Source of the DNA: Clostridiales bacterium
GTDB taxonomy: Bacteria > Bacillota > Clostridia > Oscillospirales > Oscillospiraceae
DNA: 64,000 nucleotides
Direction: 5' to 3'
Assembly (NCBI GenBank): GCA_020859945.1
Contig: JAJBVG010000003.1
Location: 26,261 to 90,260 of the forward strand
Shown: positions 53,411 to 61,271 of the stretch, piece after piece
How the letters are laid out: each line of letters opens with the position of its first letter
Position numbering within the stretch: the stretch's first letter is position 1
Notes under the pieces: generated by a model
Told to the model about the DNA's origin: nothing
Seen by the model: only the letters and a program-made list of their open reading frames with translations
The model's database searches: none
Position numbers and translations under genes: made by a program

Positions 53411-53889
53411 GGTGTTTCCTCGCTTGTCTGTTCCAGCCGAAGCAAAAATTCCTTGGCGGCAAGGCCCCCGGCGGCGCTGAATCCGGTGAGCGCGCCGTTT
53501 TTCCCCACCACCCGGTGGCAGGGGACCAACAGCAAAATGTCGTTGCGCCCGCAGGCAGCCCCCACCGCACGGCTGGCTTTGGGACGGCCCAGGGCGGCGG
53601 CGACTTCGCCATAGGTGCGCTTCTCCCCGTAGGGGATTTGCCGCAGCTGTTCCCAGACCTGCCGCTGGAAGGGCGTTCCGGTCAGGCGCACCGGCAGGTC
53701 AAAGTCCCGCTGCACACCACAGAAATACTCCTTTAACTGCTGCTCCAGCCGGTCCAGCAGGGCTTCCTCCTCCGGGGTGGGCGGATACCTGGCCGGTGGC
53801 ATCGCGCCGGAAAGCAGCCATACCACCGCCCCCTTGTCTGCTGCGGCGGTCAGGGGGCCGATGGGTGTTTCAATCACCCGGCAGGTCAA
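53407..53889 (-). CDS. ogt: Methylated-DNA-protein-cysteine methyltransferase
   Basis: The 160-residue suicide repair enzyme removes alkyl groups from O6-alkylguanine. The acceptor is Cys124 in LLLVPCHRVVGKNGALTGFS; the helix-turn-helix TYGEVAAALGRPKASRAVG with the arginine finger comes before it. No ATG is present; the start is TTG 53887-53889, overlapping the lexA stop by 4 bases (TTGA), with GGAGGT 5 bases upstream. It sits directly behind lexA, so it is SOS-regulated by position. Confidence 0.94.
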   Translation of the reverse strand: MTCRVIETPIGPLTAAADKGAVVWLLSGAMPPARYPPTPEEEALLDRLEQQLKEYFCGVQRDFDLPVRLTGTPFQRQVWEQLRQIPYGEKRTYGEVAAALGRPKASRAVGAACGRNDILLLVPCHRVVGKNGALTGFSAAGGLAAKEFLLRLEQTSEETP

Positions 53890-54497
53890 CTGTACCTCCG
53901 AATGACGGCCACCACCTTGCCCAGCAGCTGACAGTCGCTGCCGTCAATGGGGTCATAGGCGGCGTTCTCCGGCAGCAGCCAGATTTTGCCGTTTCGCCGG
54001 CTCAGCCGCTTGCAGGTGGCTTCCTCCCCCAGCAGGGCCACGACGATCTCGCCGTTCTGGGCCACCGGCTGGCGGTGGACCACCACGTAGTCGTCGGGGA
54101 GGATGCCCGCGTCGATCATGGAGTCCCCCCGAATGCGCAGGGCGAAGTGTTCTCCGGACTGGCCCTCGGTGTCAAAGAGCAGATAGTCCTCCACGCACTC
54201 CTGGGCCAAAATCGGCGCGCCCGCTGCCACGCTGCCCAGCACAGGGATTTGGTTCTTGCGGGGGGCAGCCTCCTCCGGGAGGGCGCTGTGGACGGCGGTG
54301 ATGGCCCGGGTCTTGCCGCTGTCCCGGTTGATGGCCCCGGCCTCCTCCAGCGCTTTCAGGTGGAAGTGGACGGTGGAGGGGCTTTTCAGCCCCACGGCGG
54401 CGGCGATCTCCCGCACAGAGGGCGGATATCCGTTTTCGGCGGTGAATTTCAGCAGGTAGTCGTAAATCACCTGCTGCTTGGGGGTCAGTTCCTTCAT
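53886..54497 (-). CDS. lexA: LexA repressor
   Basis: The 203-residue protein has an N-terminal winged helix (PSVREIAAAVGLKSPSTVHFH), the self-cleavage site in SVAAGAPILAQE (Ala92-Gly93), and the Ser-Lys dyad Ser126 (RGDSMIDAGI) and Lys163 (EATCKRL). It represses SOS genes until RecA filaments trigger cleavage. ATG 54497 has GGAGGGAT upstream. It heads a four-gene operon in which every gene overlaps the next by 4 bases, and a LexA box covers its promoter. Confidence 0.97.
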   Translation of the reverse strand: MKELTPKQQVIYDYLLKFTAENGYPPSVREIAAAVGLKSPSTVHFHLKALEEAGAINRDSGKTRAITAVHSALPEEAAPRKNQIPVLGSVAAGAPILAQECVEDYLLFDTEGQSGEHFALRIRGDSMIDAGILPDDYVVVHRQPVAQNGEIVVALLGEEATCKRLSRRNGKIWLLPENAAYDPIDGSDCQLLGKVVAVIRRYS

Positions 54498-54561
54498 ATT
54501 GTATCCCTCCAAAGCCCGCAGCATGGGCGGGCCGGGTGTTTTTGGCTTGTTCTCTACATTC

Positions 54562-54601
54562 AGTGTACCACAGCTTGGACAGAAATGCAAACATTTGTTC
54601 C
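54562..54601 (-). promoter_or_regulatory. lexA promoter overlapped by a LexA (SOS) box
   Basis: On the minus strand GGAACAAATGTTTG (54588-54601) fits the Firmicutes SOS box CGAACN4GTTCG with two changes. A -35 TTTGCA (54586-54591) overlaps it, and TACACT (54562-54567) lies 18 bases on. Bound LexA would block RNA polymerase. Confidence 0.8.
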
Positions 54602-54639
54602 AATTTTTTAAGGCAGACGAAAAATTCCCAAGGGAACCG

Positions 54640-54668
54640 TTGCGGGCTTTGGCTCGGCGTGATATAAT
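54640..54668 (+). promoter_or_regulatory. Sigma-A promoter of asnA
   Basis: TTGCGG (54640-54645), 17 bases, TATAAT (54663-54668). No T-box structure fits in the 55-base leader. Confidence 0.7.
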
Positions 54669-54728
54669 AAGAACCGGTTTTTGCCACGCGACCCGTCCAA
54701 ACCAAGAAAGCGAGGTAGTTTCACACCC

Positions 54729-55742
54729 ATGAACTCTGTTACCATTCCTGAGGGCTACACCCCTGTTTTGACCTCTTACGAGACCCAACAGGCCATTTCC
54801 ATGACCAAGCGCATCTTTGCCGACACCCTCTGCGGTTCCCTGAACCTGCGCCGGGTCTCCGCCCCCCTGTTCCTGGAGGCCTCCACCGGCCTGAACGACG
54901 ACCTGAACGGCGTGGAGCGCCCGGTCAGCTTTTCCATCAAGGCCACCGGCACCGAGGCCCAGGTGGTCCACTCCCTGGCCAAGTGGAAGCGCCAGGCTCT
55001 GAGCAACTATTGTTTTATGCCCGGCACCGGCCTCTACACCGACATGAACGCCATCCGCCGGGATGAGGATCTGGACAACCTCCACTCCATCTACGTGGAC
55101 CAGTGGGACTGGGAGAAGGTCATCACCAACGCCGACCGGACCGTCACCTATTTGCAGGACACGGTGCGGAAAATCGTGGGCTGCGTCTGCTATACGGAGA
55201 AAATCATCCGCAATATGTTCCCCGCGCTGAATACCCACCCCGTCACTGAGCCGGAGATCACCTTCATCACCACCCAGGAGCTGGAGGACCTGTACCCCGA
55301 CCTGACCCCCAAGCAGCGGGAGAACGCCTTCGTGGAAAAACATCCCACCACCTTCCTGATGCAAATCGGCGGCAAGCTCAAGAGCGGCATCAAGCACGAC
55401 GGCCGCGCCCCCGACTACGACGACTGGACGCTGAACGGCGACCTGCTGTTCTGGAACTACCCCCTGCACGAGGCTTATGAGCTGTCCTCCATGGGCATCC
55501 GGGTGGACGCCGAGGCCATGGACCGCCAGCTCACCGAGGCGGGCTGCGACGACCGGCGGGCGCTGCCCTTCCACCAGGGCGTGCTCAGCGGGGAACTGCC
55601 CCTCTCCATCGGCGGCGGCATCGGCCAGAGCCGCCTGTGTATGCTGCTGATGGGCAGCGCCCACATCGGCGAGGTGCAGGTGACGGTCTGGGACGACGAG
55701 ACCCGGCGGGCCTGCGAGGAAGCGGGCATCCCGCTGCTGTAA
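54729..55742 (+). CDS. asnA: Aspartate-ammonia ligase
   Basis: The 337-residue enzyme makes asparagine from aspartate, ammonia and ATP. Its fold is that of class II tRNA synthetases, with FLEASTGLNDDLNGVERPV, ATGTEAQVVHSLAKWKR, GLYTDMNAIRRDEDLDNLHS, YVDQWDWEKVI and the C-terminal GGGIGQSRLCMLLM. Length is normal. ATG 54729 has GAGGTAG rather far upstream (about 12 bases). It is monocistronic, starting 230 bases from lexA on the opposite strand and ending at a strong terminator. Confidence 0.96.
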   Translation: MNSVTIPEGYTPVLTSYETQQAISMTKRIFADTLCGSLNLRRVSAPLFLEASTGLNDDLNGVERPVSFSIKATGTEAQVVHSLAKWKRQALSNYCFMPGTGLYTDMNAIRRDEDLDNLHSIYVDQWDWEKVITNADRTVTYLQDTVRKIVGCVCYTEKIIRNMFPALNTHPVTEPEITFITTQELEDLYPDLTPKQRENAFVEKHPTTFLMQIGGKLKSGIKHDGRAPDYDDWTLNGDLLFWNYPLHEAYELSSMGIRVDAEAMDRQLTEAGCDDRRALPFHQGVLSGELPLSIGGGIGQSRLCMLLMGSAHIGEVQVTVWDDETRRACEEAGIPLL

Positions 55743-55776
55743 CAGCGCATAGCATATATTTTTCATACAACGCGAA

Positions 55777-55822
55777 ACAACGGCGTTTCGTGACGATTCG
55801 TCACGGAATACCGTTGTTTTTT
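55777..55822 (+). terminator. Terminator of asnA
   Basis: ACAACGG pairs with CCGTTGT outside and TTCGTGAC with GTCACGGA inside, followed by TTTTTT. Confidence 0.9.
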
Positions 55823-55911
55823 ATGATTCAGGGTCAAATAGGGGCAAAGCCGAAATAGGCGCCGGAAACCGATTCTGGCGCCTTTTCATTTGCTGCTCGT
55901 GAAAAATATTC

Positions 55912-56033
55912 CACACACCTGTAGGGGCGGCCCGTGGCCGCCCGCGTCCAGAGCGTCTCAGGGCGGCCGCAGGGAGGGACAATGTCCCGGAAGTACCGCT
56001 TGACGGTAAGGGCCGCCCCTACACATACGACAG
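55912..56033 (+). repeat. Palindromic repeat family A, copy 4 (longest)
   Basis: ACACACCTGTAGGGGCGGCC at the left and GGGCCGCCCCTACACATACG at the right match copy 1, including both flanks. The interior is different (about 80 bases with a GGGACAATGTCCC palindrome), so only the ends define the family. Confidence 0.85.
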
Positions 56034-56060
56034 AAAAAACACAACAGTGAGCCTATTCCC

Positions 56061-58046
56061 TCACGAAATATCCGCCAAATCCAGATACTTATACCCATTC
56101 TCCGAAATGTGGTCCTTTCGGCCCTGGAGATTATCTCCCAGCAGCAGGTCGAACACCGTGGCCGTCCGTTCCACGTCCTCCGGCATGACCTTGATGAGCC
56201 GCCGGGTGGCGGGGTTCATGGTGGTCAGCCACATCATGTCAGGTTCGTTCTCGCCCAGGCCCTTGGAGCGCTGGATGGAACACTTTTTGCCGCTCAGCTC
56301 CCCGGCCAGCAGGTCGGTCTTTTCCTTGTCGGAGTAGGCGAACCAGGTCTTGTCCTTCCAGGTGATCTCATACAGGGGGGATTCCGCGATATAGACATAG
56401 CCCTCGGTGATGAGCTTGGGAGTCAGCCGGTAGAGCATGGTCAAAATCAGCGTGCGGATCTGGTAGCCGTCCACGTCGGCGTCGGTGCAGATGATGATTT
56501 TGCTCCAGCGCAGGTTGGCGATGTCGAAGTCTGCCATGTCCTTGGCCTTTTTCACCCCCACCAAATCCACGCCGCAGCCCATGACCTTCACCAAATCGGT
56601 GATAATTTCACTCTTGAAAATGCGGTTGTAGTCGGCTTTCAGGCAGTTCAAAATCTTGCCCCGGACGGGCATAATGCCCTGAAACTCCGCGTCCCGGCTG
56701 AGCTTGCACGCGCCCAAAGCGGAGTCGCCCTCCACGATATACAGCTCCCGGCGGCTCAGGTCCTTGGTGCGGCAGTCCACGAACTTCTGCACCCGGTTGG
56801 ACAGGTCTACGTTGCCGGAGAGCTTCTTTTTCAGGTTCAGCCGCGCCTTTTCCGCCGTCTCCCGGCTGCGCTTGTTCACCAGCACCTGCCCGGCGATCTT
56901 CTCCGCCTCGATGGGGTTCTCGATGAAATAAACTTCTAACTGGCTGCGCAGAAAGTCCTGCATGGCCTCCTGAACAAAGCGGTTGTTGATGGCCTTTTTG
57001 GTCTGGTTCTCGTAGCTGGTCTGGGTGGAGAAGTTGTTGGAGACGAGAATCAGGCAGTCCTGGATGTCGTTCCAGGTGATTTTGCTCTCGTTTTTGTTGT
57101 ATTTGTTCTGCTTTTTCAGGTAGGCGTCGATGCCCGCCACAAACGCCAGCCGCATGGCCTTCTCCGGGCTGCCCCCGTGCTCCAGCCAGCTGGAGTTGTG
57201 GTAATGTTCGATGCGGGTCTCCGTGTTGGAGAAGCAGAAGGCCACCGACAGCTTGACCTTGTAATCCTCCCGGTCGGCCCGGTCCCGGCCCACCCGCTCG
57301 GTCTGGTAAAAGACCGGCGTAGTCAGGGGGTTCTCCCCGGCCAACTCGGTCACATAGTCTACGATGCCGTTCTGGTAGCAGAACTCCGTCACCTCGAACT
57401 TGTTGCCCACCTGGTTGCGGAACCGGAACGTGACCCCGGCGTTGACCACCGCCTGCCGCTTCATCACGTCCAGGTAGTAGTCCACGGGGATGTCGATTTC
57501 GGTAAAGACCTCCAGGTCGGGCTTCCAGCGGAATTTGGAGCCGGTCTTGTGCTTCATGGGCTTCTTGTGCAGGCCGCCCACGTTCTCCCCCTTCTCGAAG
57601 TGGAGGGTGTACTGATAGCCGTCCCGGTAGATGGTGGCGTCGAAGTATTCGGAGGCGTACTGGGTGGCGCAGCTGCCCAGCCCGTTCAGGCCCAAAGCGT
57701 ATTCGTAGTTCTCCGCCCCGGCGCTGTACTTGCCTCCGGCGTAAAGCTCGCAGAACACCAGCTCCCAGTTGTAGCGGTTCTCGGCCTTGTTCCAGTCCAC
57801 CGGACAGCCCCGGCCAAAGTCCTCCACCTCCACCGAATGGTCGGCGTAGCGGGTGACGATGATGACGTTGCCGTGGCCCTCCTTGGCCTCGTCGATGGCG
57901 TTGGAGAGGATTTCAAACACGGCGTGCTCGCAGCCCTCCAGCGAGTCGGAGCCAAAGATGACCCCAGGGCGCTTGCGGACCCGGTCAGCTCCCTTCAGGG
58001 AGGCGATGGATTCGTTGTCATAGGTTCTGGCCGTCTTTCTTGCCAT
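56061..58046 (-). CDS. Type IIA DNA topoisomerase B subunit (ParE/GyrB-like)
   Basis: The 661-residue protein has a GHKL ATPase domain (SLEGCEHAVFEILSNAIDEA, then EDFGRGCPVDW and NGLGSCATQYASEYFDA), the transducer region, and a TOPRIM domain (YIVEGDSALGACKLSRDAEF; ICTDADVDGYQIRTLI) with the C-terminal KGLGENEPDMMW. It would power strand passage together with an A subunit (GyrA/ParC), which is not in the window. EGDSALG in place of the usual EGDSAGG, and the many altered spacings, put it in a divergent branch rather than the main gyrase. ATG 58046 is used; its ribosome site is weak, with an upstream GTG as alternative. Confidence 0.9.
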   Translation of the reverse strand: MARKTARTYDNESIASLKGADRVRKRPGVIFGSDSLEGCEHAVFEILSNAIDEAKEGHGNVIIVTRYADHSVEVEDFGRGCPVDWNKAENRYNWELVFCELYAGGKYSAGAENYEYALGLNGLGSCATQYASEYFDATIYRDGYQYTLHFEKGENVGGLHKKPMKHKTGSKFRWKPDLEVFTEIDIPVDYYLDVMKRQAVVNAGVTFRFRNQVGNKFEVTEFCYQNGIVDYVTELAGENPLTTPVFYQTERVGRDRADREDYKVKLSVAFCFSNTETRIEHYHNSSWLEHGGSPEKAMRLAFVAGIDAYLKKQNKYNKNESKITWNDIQDCLILVSNNFSTQTSYENQTKKAINNRFVQEAMQDFLRSQLEVYFIENPIEAEKIAGQVLVNKRSRETAEKARLNLKKKLSGNVDLSNRVQKFVDCRTKDLSRRELYIVEGDSALGACKLSRDAEFQGIMPVRGKILNCLKADYNRIFKSEIITDLVKVMGCGVDLVGVKKAKDMADFDIANLRWSKIIICTDADVDGYQIRTLILTMLYRLTPKLITEGYVYIAESPLYEITWKDKTWFAYSDKEKTDLLAGELSGKKCSIQRSKGLGENEPDMMWLTTMNPATRRLIKVMPEDVERTATVFDLLLGDNLQGRKDHISENGYKYLDLADIS

Positions 58047-58314
58047 AAGCTGCTTCACATATCCTTTCAAAGCGGCTCTGCCGCAAACATCCGTACCATT
58101 TTATCCGTTTTGCCCGCCGCTGTCAAGGAACGCTGCAAAACCGAAATAGTTGCAGTCCGAACAAATAGGCAAAACCAAAGAAAAAGAACAAAAATTATAT
58201 TGAACCCTAAAAATAGCACCAAAAACGCTAAAAATCAGATTTTCCAAATGATTTTTTCATAAAAAAGGGAGAATTTCCGGGAAAACCGACTTTGTTAAAT
58301 ACTTCACAGACTGT
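58047..58314. other. AT-rich intergenic region, no gene seen
   Basis: The divergent gap between the topoisomerase and reductase genes is purine-rich and T-poor on the plus strand around 58170-58270. I found no reading frame with a ribosome site and no clear promoter for the minus-strand gene. Confidence 0.5.
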
Positions 58315-58343
58315 TTGCATAATGGTTTCCCCGATAGTATAAT
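58315..58343 (+). promoter_or_regulatory. Sigma-A promoter of the Old Yellow Enzyme-family gene
   Basis: TTGCAT (58315-58320), 17 bases, TATAAT (58338-58343). Confidence 0.75.
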
Positions 58344-58417
58344 AACCCTATCTTTAAGGCACAGCCTTTTTATTTCATTTATCATTCAATTTCATTGGTT
58401 TTGGAGGAAGGACCCCT

Positions 58418-60427
58418 ATGAAAACGGATTACAAGCACATTTTCAGTCCCCTGACCATCAAGCGCACCACCATCCGCAACCGCATCGCCATGACCCCCAT
58501 GGGCACCAACTACGGCGAGACCAGCGGCGAGATGAGCCTGCGCCACATCAACTACTATGTGGAGCGGGCCAAGGGCGGCGTGGGCCTCATCATCCTGGAG
58601 AACGCCAACGTGGACTACCCCGTCGGCTCCAACGGCACCAGCCAGATCCGCATTGACCACGACAGCTTTATGCCCCGGTACTATCAGCTGGTGGAGACTC
58701 TGCACAAGCACGGCGCGTCTGTTGCCATCCAGATCAACCACGCCGGCGCCTCCGCCTCCTCCGCCCGGACCGGCGTCCCCACCGTGTCCTCCTCCAACAT
58801 CCCCACCAAGGCAGGCGGCGAGATCCCTCGTCCCATGACCAAGGAGGAAATTCTTCACACCGTCAAAAAGTACGGCGACGCCGCCAAGCGCGTCCAGGAC
58901 ATCGGCTTTGACGCGGTGGAAATTCACATGGGCCACTCCTACCTGCTCAGCCAGTTCATCTCTCCCGTCTACAACAAGCGGGAGGACGAGTTCGGCGGCT
59001 CTGCGGAGAACCGTCTGCGTTTCCCCCGCATGGTGCTGGAGGAAGTCCGCAAGCGCGTCGGCCCCTTCTTCCCCATCATCGTCCGTATCTCCGCCGACGA
59101 GAAGGTGCCCGGCGGCAACACCCTGGAGGACACTCTGGACTATTTGCAGTACGTGGATGAGTTCGTGGATATGTACGACGTGTCCTGCGGCCTGAACCCC
59201 TCCCTCCAGTACCAAATCGACTCCAACTATCTGCCCGACGGCTGGCGCGCCTACATGTCCCGCGCCGTCAAGGACAAGTACCACAAGCCCGTCATCAACA
59301 TGGGCAACTACCGGGACCCCAAGGTGGTGGAGGAGACCCTCGCCCGGGGCGACGCTGACCTGATCGGCATGGGCCGCGGCCTTATCGCGGACCCCCAGTG
59401 GGTCAACAAGGTGGCCAACGGCGAAGAGGATATGCTCCGCAAGTGCATCTCCTGCAACGTGGGCTGCGCCGGGAACCGCATCGGCGTCAACCGCCCCATC
59501 CGCTGCACCGTCAACCCCGCCGTTCCTGAGGGCGACGTTTACAAGAAGAAGCACGTCAAGAAGCCCTGCAACGTGGTGGTCATCGGCGGCGGCACCGCCG
59601 GTCTGGAAGCCGCCTGCACCGCCGCAGAGGTGGGCTGCACCACCTTCCTGCTGGAGAAGGAGGACCACCTGGGCGGTCTGTCCGCGTTTATCTCTCAGCT
59701 GCCGGACAAGCAGCGGATGAAGGACTTCCCCAAGTACCTCATCAACCGGGCCAGCAAGCTCCACAACCTGTTTGTGTTCCTGAACACCGAGGCCACTGTG
59801 GACAAGGTCAAGGCCCTGAACCCCGACCTGATCGTCAACTCCACCGGCTCCGTCCCGCTGCTGCCCCCCATCAAGGGCCTGCACGACAACCTGGAGGCGG
59901 GCAACGTGGGTTCCATCTTCACCATGATCAACGACGTGGTGGCCGGGAAGTACCCGGAGGAAGCCTGCAAGGGCAAGAAGGTGGTCGTCATCGGCGGCGG
60001 CGCCGTGGGCCTGGACGTGGTGGAATATTTCGCGCCCCGTGGCGCTCAGTGCTCCATCGTGGACATGCTGCCCGTCATTGGCGGCCAGTCCGACCCCATC
60101 ACCAAATGCTCCACCGCTGAGCTGTTTGAGAAGTACAACGTTCAGCAGTACACCTCCACCGCCCTGGAGGAGGTCAAGGCAGACCGCTTCGTGGTCAAGC
60201 GCAACGGCGTCGTGGAGGACCTGGTCTTTGACTACGGCTTTATGTGCCTGGGTATGCGCTCCAATAACCCTCTGCTGCCCGCCTTGCAGGAGGCGTTCGA
60301 GGACACCAACGTGGAGATCTACACCATCGGCGACTCCGTCCGCGCCCGCCGCATCATCGAAGGCACCGCCGAGGGCCGCGCCGTGCTGCAAATGCTGGAG
60401 CACAAGGGCTTTATCGACCTGGATTAA
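58418..60427 (+). CDS. NADH:flavin oxidoreductase / 2,4-dienoyl-CoA reductase family (FMN, FAD, Fe-S)
   Basis: The 669-residue enzyme combines an Old Yellow Enzyme barrel (residues 1-360; IAMTPMGTNYGETSGEMS, then QINHAGASAS, EIHMGHSYLLSQFISP and GMGRGLIADP), a [4Fe-4S] site (CISCNVGCAG plus a fourth Cys in IRCTVNP) and a C-terminal FAD/NAD Rossmann part (VVVIGGGTAGLEAACTAAEVG; VVVIGGGAVGLDVVEYF). Such enzymes reduce enoate C=C bonds. Relatives include FadH, BaiCD and BaiH of bile-acid dehydroxylation and other gut enone reductases. Substrate unknown. ATG 58418 has TTGGAGGA upstream. It is monocistronic. Confidence 0.93.
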   Translation: MKTDYKHIFSPLTIKRTTIRNRIAMTPMGTNYGETSGEMSLRHINYYVERAKGGVGLIILENANVDYPVGSNGTSQIRIDHDSFMPRYYQLVETLHKHGASVAIQINHAGASASSARTGVPTVSSSNIPTKAGGEIPRPMTKEEILHTVKKYGDAAKRVQDIGFDAVEIHMGHSYLLSQFISPVYNKREDEFGGSAENRLRFPRMVLEEVRKRVGPFFPIIVRISADEKVPGGNTLEDTLDYLQYVDEFVDMYDVSCGLNPSLQYQIDSNYLPDGWRAYMSRAVKDKYHKPVINMGNYRDPKVVEETLARGDADLIGMGRGLIADPQWVNKVANGEEDMLRKCISCNVGCAGNRIGVNRPIRCTVNPAVPEGDVYKKKHVKKPCNVVVIGGGTAGLEAACTAAEVGCTTFLLEKEDHLGGLSAFISQLPDKQRMKDFPKYLINRASKLHNLFVFLNTEATVDKVKALNPDLIVNSTGSVPLLPPIKGLHDNLEAGNVGSIFTMINDVVAGKYPEEACKGKKVVVIGGGAVGLDVVEYFAPRGAQCSIVDMLPVIGGQSDPITKCSTAELFEKYNVQQYTSTALEEVKADRFVVKRNGVVEDLVFDYGFMCLGMRSNNPLLPALQEAFEDTNVEIYTIGDSVRARRIIEGTAEGRAVLQMLEHKGFIDLD

Positions 60428-60574
60428 TCGAAAACCAACTTTGTTCCTTCTTGACTGGGGCCAGGCGAACGCCTGGTCCCAAACGTTTGTCGTCAGTTGT
60501 GTATGGTGATGATTCCCATAAAAAGGCGCAAAGGCCCCTCGAAAAGTTTTTTTAAATTTATTTCAAAAAAGTGC

Positions 60575-60603
60575 TTGACAATTCGGACCCGCCGTGGTAT
60601 AGT
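60575..60603 (+). promoter_or_regulatory. Strong sigma-A promoter without an obvious gene
   Basis: TTGACA (60575-60580), 17 bases, TATAGT (60598-60603), in an AT-rich context. Confidence 0.8.
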
Positions 60604-60725
60604 ATATTCAACAAAAAGAAAAGCCAAAATCAAAACCGAACGACAGCCACCACCCATTCGTGGAGGCCCGGTAGCTGACCCGTTACCTCAGCCTTCCCCC
60701 TATTCTGCATCCGCAGGAGATTCGG

Positions 60726-60794
60726 ATGATAACGATATTGAGATTGGCGATTCAGAGATGCGTGGGCAAGGAGGCCCCGCAAAAATCCAAATGA
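60726..60794 (+). CDS. Possible 22-aa peptide inside the unexplained transcript
   Basis: ATG 60726 has CAGGAG six bases upstream, and the frame reads MITILRLAIQRCVGKEAPQK plus two residues before TGA. A short hydrophobic start and basic end give a leader-peptide or toxin-like look, but length alone makes chance occurrence likely. Confidence 0.3.
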   Translation: MITILRLAIQRCVGKEAPQKSK

Positions 60795-60837
60795 AAGTGA
60801 GGGATAAGCGATATGCGTTTAGATTTCAAAATAGAAC

Positions 60838-60887
60838 AGAAGTGACCCGATCCAGAGGTTGAATGGATTGGGTCACTTCTTTTTTTC
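60838..60887 (+). terminator. Strong terminator, probably bidirectional
   Basis: AGAAGTGACCC-GATCCA pairs with TGGATT-GGGTCACTTCT and is followed by TTTTTTT. On the minus strand it lies just past the DUF4250 stop and continues GTTCTATTTTG. Confidence 0.92.
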
Positions 60888-60900
60888 GCATAAAATTCAG

Positions 60901-61077
60901 TCACACGAACTGGTTGCGCTCCGGGCTGTATTCGTAGTTGATGAGGGCCAGCTTCTGCCGGAGCTGCCCTTCGTCCACGCAGTTGGCCTTGCAGAACTCC
61001 CCCAGGGAACTGTAGTTGTCCCGCAGCTGGGTGTTGAGATAGCTCAGCAGGATCACCGGGTCGTTGGGAATACTCAT
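60901..61077 (-). CDS. DUF4250 small protein, 58 aa
   Basis: The frame reads MSIPNDPVILLSYLNTQLRD, continues with a helical middle (YSSLGEFCKANCVDEGQL) and ends YEYSPERNQFV, which is the DUF4250 pattern (P-x-DPVxLLSxxNxxLRD ... YEY-xxRNQFV). Function is unknown; the family is found mostly in Firmicutes. GGGAGGTGA lies at proper distance before ATG 61077. It shares its downstream hairpin with the unexplained plus-strand transcript and is divergent from the LacI gene. Confidence 0.88.
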   Translation of the reverse strand: MSIPNDPVILLSYLNTQLRDNYSSLGEFCKANCVDEGQLRQKLALINYEYSPERNQFV

Positions 61078-61192
61078 CGAAAATCACCTCCCGCACATCA
61101 TAACACAGCCGACGGGAAATGTCGAGGACAAATTCTTTTCCGCAAAATGGGAAAAATGTTCTCTATTTGTACGGAAATGGCCCGGTTTTCCT

Positions 61193-61271
61193 TTGACACG
61201 AAACTATTGATGTGTTATACTTTTAAATATATTGTTGAATAATATGATTCAACTGGGGGGGGGTAAACGCC
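61193..61271 (+). promoter_or_regulatory. LacI gene promoter, palindromic operator and G9 tract at the ribosome site
   Basis: TTGACA (61193-61198), 17 bases, TATACT (61216-61221). The perfect palindrome GTTGAATAATATGATTCAAC (61234-61253) lies right after the expected transcription start. It is followed by nine G (61255-61263), which serve as the ribosome binding site 8 bases before the ATG. Confidence 0.8.

Larger units (their letters stand above)
60610..60887 (+). ncRNA. Candidate RNA or micro-peptide transcript of about 278 nt, unknown family
   Basis: The unit runs from a strong promoter to a strong terminator. The sequence starts A-rich, then contains CCCATTCGTGGAGGCCCGG, a CAGGAG with an ATG, and GATAACGATATTGAG / GGATAAGCGATATGC segments. 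No long frame in it has a proper start. It does not look like 6S, tmRNA, SRP or RNase P RNA by eye. Confidence 0.5.

Noticed and set aside
60497..60862. 121-codon protein across the unexplained plus-strand unit
   Set aside because: Its first part lies upstream of the promoter, it has no ribosome site, and its translation is Arg/Lys/Pro-rich without a recognisable fold.
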